Assembly: GCA_005879255.1 (NCBI GenBank)
Contig: VBKY01000138.1
Coordinates: forward strand, 1 to 14,795
Source: Deltaproteobacteria bacterium
GTDB lineage: Bacteria > Desulfobacterota_B > Binatia > UBA9968
DNA length: 14,795 nucleotides
Direction of reading: 5' to 3'
Shown in pieces: positions 12,469-14,795 of this stretch. Made by a program: the position numbers and the translations under genes. How positions within the stretch are numbered: position 1 is the first letter of the stretch; each line of letters begins with the position of its first letter. A model generated the notes under the pieces. The model was given only the letters and a program-made list of their open reading frames with translations, did not search any database and was not told the DNA's origin.

Positions 12469-14795
12469 TTATGGTCGCAGCGGAATGGAACTTTCCCGCC
12501 GACCCTTGTGAAGGGGTCGGTCGCTGCGCTTCGACGATTTTTTCCTTCCGGGCTGAAGCCGTGCTTTTGCAGCCAACAAGCGGCGCTTGCCCGCTGAGTT
12601 TCCCCGTCCCATTAAAGAAACTTTCAGGACATCGGACATGTTTTCCGCGATGACCCAGTTCACCTTACGGCGCAGCACCTTCGGGACTTCAGCCAAGTCT
12701 TTCTCGTTGCGATCGGGAATGATGATCGTCTTCATCCCCGCGCGAAACGCCGCCAAGGATTTTTCTTTAAGCCCGCCGATGGGCAGCACTCTGCCGCGCA
12801 GCGTGATCTCTCCGGTCATCGCAACATCGCGGTTGACCGGCCTTTTGGTTAACGCGGAAATCAGCGCGGTGGCCATGGTGATGCCGGCTGAAGGCCCGTC
12901 CTTTGGAATCGCTCCGGCCGGAACGTGGATGTGAATGTCTAGTTTCTGATAAAAATCTTCCTCGATCCCCAATTTCTTGGCATGTGCGCGTGCATAACTT
13001 ACCGCTGCCTGGGCCGATTCTTTCATGACGTCACCAAGCTGACCGGTGAGAGTTAAGTTGCCGCGTCCGCGCGACAGCGACGCTTCAACATAGAGAATCT
13101 CACCGCCAGTGCTGGTCCAAGCCAAGCCCGTGGCGACACCGATCTCGTGGTGTTCCTGCTCGGCTTCTGGTAAGAATTTTGGCGCGCCGAGGAAGGAGTG
13201 GATGTTGGCCCGCGTGATTCGTGTGAGCTCGTTTTTCCCTTCGGCTACTTTGCGGGCTACCTTTCGGCAAATCGAAGCCAGCTCACGTTCCAAATTTCTT
13301 AGGCCCGCTTCCTTTGTATATTCCGCGATGATGCGGAGCACTGCGTCATCGGAGATCTCCAAATGCTTGGCCGAGATGCCGTTGTCGTCCAATTGGCGTG
13401 GAATCAGATATTTGCGGGCGATCTCCAGTTTTTCTTCGTTGGTGTATCCAGAAAGCTGGATGACCTCCATGCGGTCTGCCAAGGCCGCCGGCACGGGATC
13501 GAGCAAATTCGCCGTGCAGATAAAAAGCACGTTGGAAAGATCGAAGGGCAGATTCAAATAATGATCGCTGAAGGCATGGTTTTGCTCTGGATCCAGGACT
13601 TCCAGTAACGCCGCGGATGGATCGCCGCGAAAATCGGCGCCGACCTTGTCGATTTCGTCGAGCATGAAAACCGGATTATTCGAGCCAGCCTGTTTGATGC
13701 CCTGGATGATGCGCCCTGGCAACGCGCCGACGTAGGTACGCCTGTGACCACGTATTTCCGCTTCGTCACGCACGCCGCCGAGGGAGATGCGCACGAAATT
13801 CCGTCCCAACGCGCGCGCGATGGATCGCCCCAATGAAGTTTTGCCCACCCCCGGAGGGCCGACGAAGCATAAAATCGGCCCTTTAATTTTGCGCCGCAAT
13901 TTGTTGACGGCGAGATATTCAAGGATTCGCTCTTTGATTTTCTCTAGATCATAATGGTCTTCGTCAAGGACCTCTTTGGCCTTTTTAATATTCAAGTTGT
14001 CTTTGGTCTTTTTGCTCCACGGCAAGTCGACGAGCCAGTCGAGATAGGTACGCACCAGGGATGCCTCGGACGACTCCGGGTGCATCTGTTCAAGCCGGCG
14101 CAACTGCTTGTCCGCCTCGCGCTTGACCTCCGTCGGCATCTTGGCCTTTTCGATTTGCTTTTTGACTTCGTTGAGCTCTTCGGCGCGCTCATCGCCTTCG
14201 CCGAGCTCCTGCTGAATCTGTTTTAGCTGCTCGCGCAAGTAGTAATCTCTCTGCGTCTTGCTCATCTCTTCCTTGGCCTGATTCTGAATGCGCGCCTGCA
14301 TTGTCGACAATTCCAGCTCGCGGGTCAGCAGCTCGTTGACTTTCTTCAAGCGCTCGATGGGGTCGAACACTTCCAAGATCGCCTGGCTTTCTTCGATTTT
14401 GAGTCTTAGGTTCGACGCGACTAAGTCCGCCAAGACTCCGGGATCACTGATATTGTCCGTCACCATCACGATTTCCGGCGGCAGATTCTTGAGATTCAAA
14501 ATTTGCTCGATCTTTTCTTTCGCCGTGCGCATCAGCGCCTCGACCTCAATGGGCACTTCCGCCAAGGTTGGTTCGATGACCTTGCGAATTTTGACTTCAA
14601 AAAATGGCCGTTCGCGCAGGTAGGTATCGACTTCGCCCTTAGCCAAACCTTGGACTAGAATCTTAACCCGCCCGTCGGCCAATTTGAGCATGCGCATGAT
14701 CGAGGCGATGGTACCGACGCGGTGAACGTCTGCGGGACTGGGATTTTCCTCCGCGGAATTGATTTGCGAGACCAGAAAAATCAAGCGGTCTCGCG
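12469..14795 (-). CDS. lon: ATP-dependent Lon protease, 5' end outside the window
   Basis: At least 774 residues of the cytoplasmic AAA+ serine protease that degrades misfolded and regulatory proteins. The frame is open to the window edge, where it reads [10 protein letters not shown], a segment normally some 40-50 residues into Lon, so the true start lies beyond. Counting from the TTG at 14784: substrate-binding N-domain and coiled coil to about 290, Walker A GPPGVGKT at 309-316, Walker B FMLDEID at 373-379, sensor region near FICTANLLD, and the protease domain from about 540. The catalytic dyad is S632 in KDGPSAGI and K673 in GGLKEK. The C-terminus carries an extra basic, serine-rich tail of about 40 residues after DVLKVSLMG. 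It is the first gene of the long minus-strand run seen here; its promoter is not visible. Confidence 0.97.
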   Translation of the reverse strand, partial: RDRLIFLVSQINSAEENPSPADVHRVGTIASIMRMLKLADGRVKILVQGLAKGEVDTYLRERPFFEVKIRKVIEPTLAEVPIEVEALMRTAKEKIEQILNLKNLPPEIVMVTDNISDPGVLADLVASNLRLKIEESQAILEVFDPIERLKKVNELLTRELELSTMQARIQNQAKEEMSKTQRDYYLREQLKQIQQELGEGDERAEELNEVKKQIEKAKMPTEVKREADKQLRRLEQMHPESSEASLVRTYLDWLVDLPWSKKTKDNLNIKKAKEVLDEDHYDLEKIKERILEYLAVNKLRRKIKGPILCFVGPPGVGKTSLGRSIARALGRNFVRISLGGVRDEAEIRGHRRTYVGALPGRIIQGIKQAGSNNPVFMLDEIDKVGADFRGDPSAALLEVLDPEQNHAFSDHYLNLPFDLSNVLFICTANLLDPVPAALADRMEVIQLSGYTNEEKLEIARKYLIPRQLDDNGISAKHLEISDDAVLRIIAEYTKEAGLRNLERELASICRKVARKVAEGKNELTRITRANIHSFLGAPKFLPEAEQEHHEIGVATGLAWTSTGGEILYVEASLSRGRGNLTLTGQLGDVMKESAQAAVSYARAHAKKLGIEEDFYQKLDIHIHVPAGAIPKDGPSAGITMATALISALTKRPVNRDVAMTGEITLRGRVLPIGGLKEKSLAAFRAGMKTIIIPDRNEKDLAEVPKVLRRKVNWVIAENMSDVLKVSLMGRGNSAGKRRLLAAKARLQPGRKKSSKRSDRPLHKGRRESSIPLRP

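Noticed and set aside
12499..12518. Imperfect hairpin (GACCC...GGGTC) near the 3' end of lon, considered as a terminator.
   Set aside because: It lies inside the coding region, has a bulge, and is not followed by a T tract in the direction of transcription.

Overview
The window is a chromosomal segment from a Gram-negative-type bacterium, probably uncultured. Three things point to a deltaproteobacterial-like lineage in the broad sense (Desulfobacterota, Binatota or Tectomicrobia-type genomes). The first is a split F-type ATP synthase locus, with the membrane genes (atpZ-I-B-E) ending in a terminator and no catalytic F1 genes behind them. The second is a c subunit with a signal-peptide-like N-terminus. 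The third is a GmhA-type heptose isomerase. This placement is inference from gene content; there is no rRNA or other phylogenetic marker to settle it. Base composition looks like the mid-50s percent GC by eye and shows no obvious island.

Layout. Positions 1-1716 (+ strand): the tail of an AtpZ-like gene, atpI, atpB and atpE, closed by a textbook terminator. Positions 1715-2977 (- strand): a two-gene unit of SAM hydroxide adenosyltransferase (DUF62) and dCMP deaminase, converging on the atp terminator. Positions 2978-3113: a divergent intergenic region. Positions 3135-4313 (+): an MFS exporter whose true start may be an upstream ATT codon. Positions 4349-14795 (- strand): one long co-directional run, in transcription order lon (5' end outside the window), thiL, larB, a small zinc-ribbon protein, archease, a SAMHD1-like HD phosphohydrolase, a wrecked DegT/DnrJ/EryC1/StrS sugar aminotransferase, a bicupin protein, a gmhA-like SIS isomerase, an FAD-dependent oxidoreductase and an aldo/keto reductase. 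Many junctions in this run overlap or are separated by only a few bases, so most of it is probably polycistronic.

How the genes work together. The atp genes build the proton channel and rotor ring of ATP synthase; the F1 genes must lie elsewhere. The lon-thiL-larB-zinc ribbon-archease-HD stretch is a housekeeping mixture: proteolysis, thiamine diphosphate, nickel-pincer cofactor, an RtcB-ligase-helper family and nucleotide hydrolysis. The last four intact genes (bicupin, SIS isomerase, FAD oxidoreductase, aldo/keto reductase) are tightly packed and look like a small sugar or keto-acid pathway of unknown substrate. The neighbouring aminotransferase remnant suggests a nucleotide-sugar or surface-polysaccharide link that has been partly lost.

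The most distinctive observation is the aminotransferase remnant at 8083-8397. It keeps the N-terminal roughly 70 residues and the extreme C-terminus of the family. The segment just before that C-terminus is recognisable only in another frame. I see no CRISPR array, insertion sequence, tRNA or rRNA, and no gene-free stretch over 300 bases. I find no strong evidence for a wholly new biological system; the bicupin-isomerase-oxidoreductase-reductase cassette is the best candidate for uncharacterised biochemistry.
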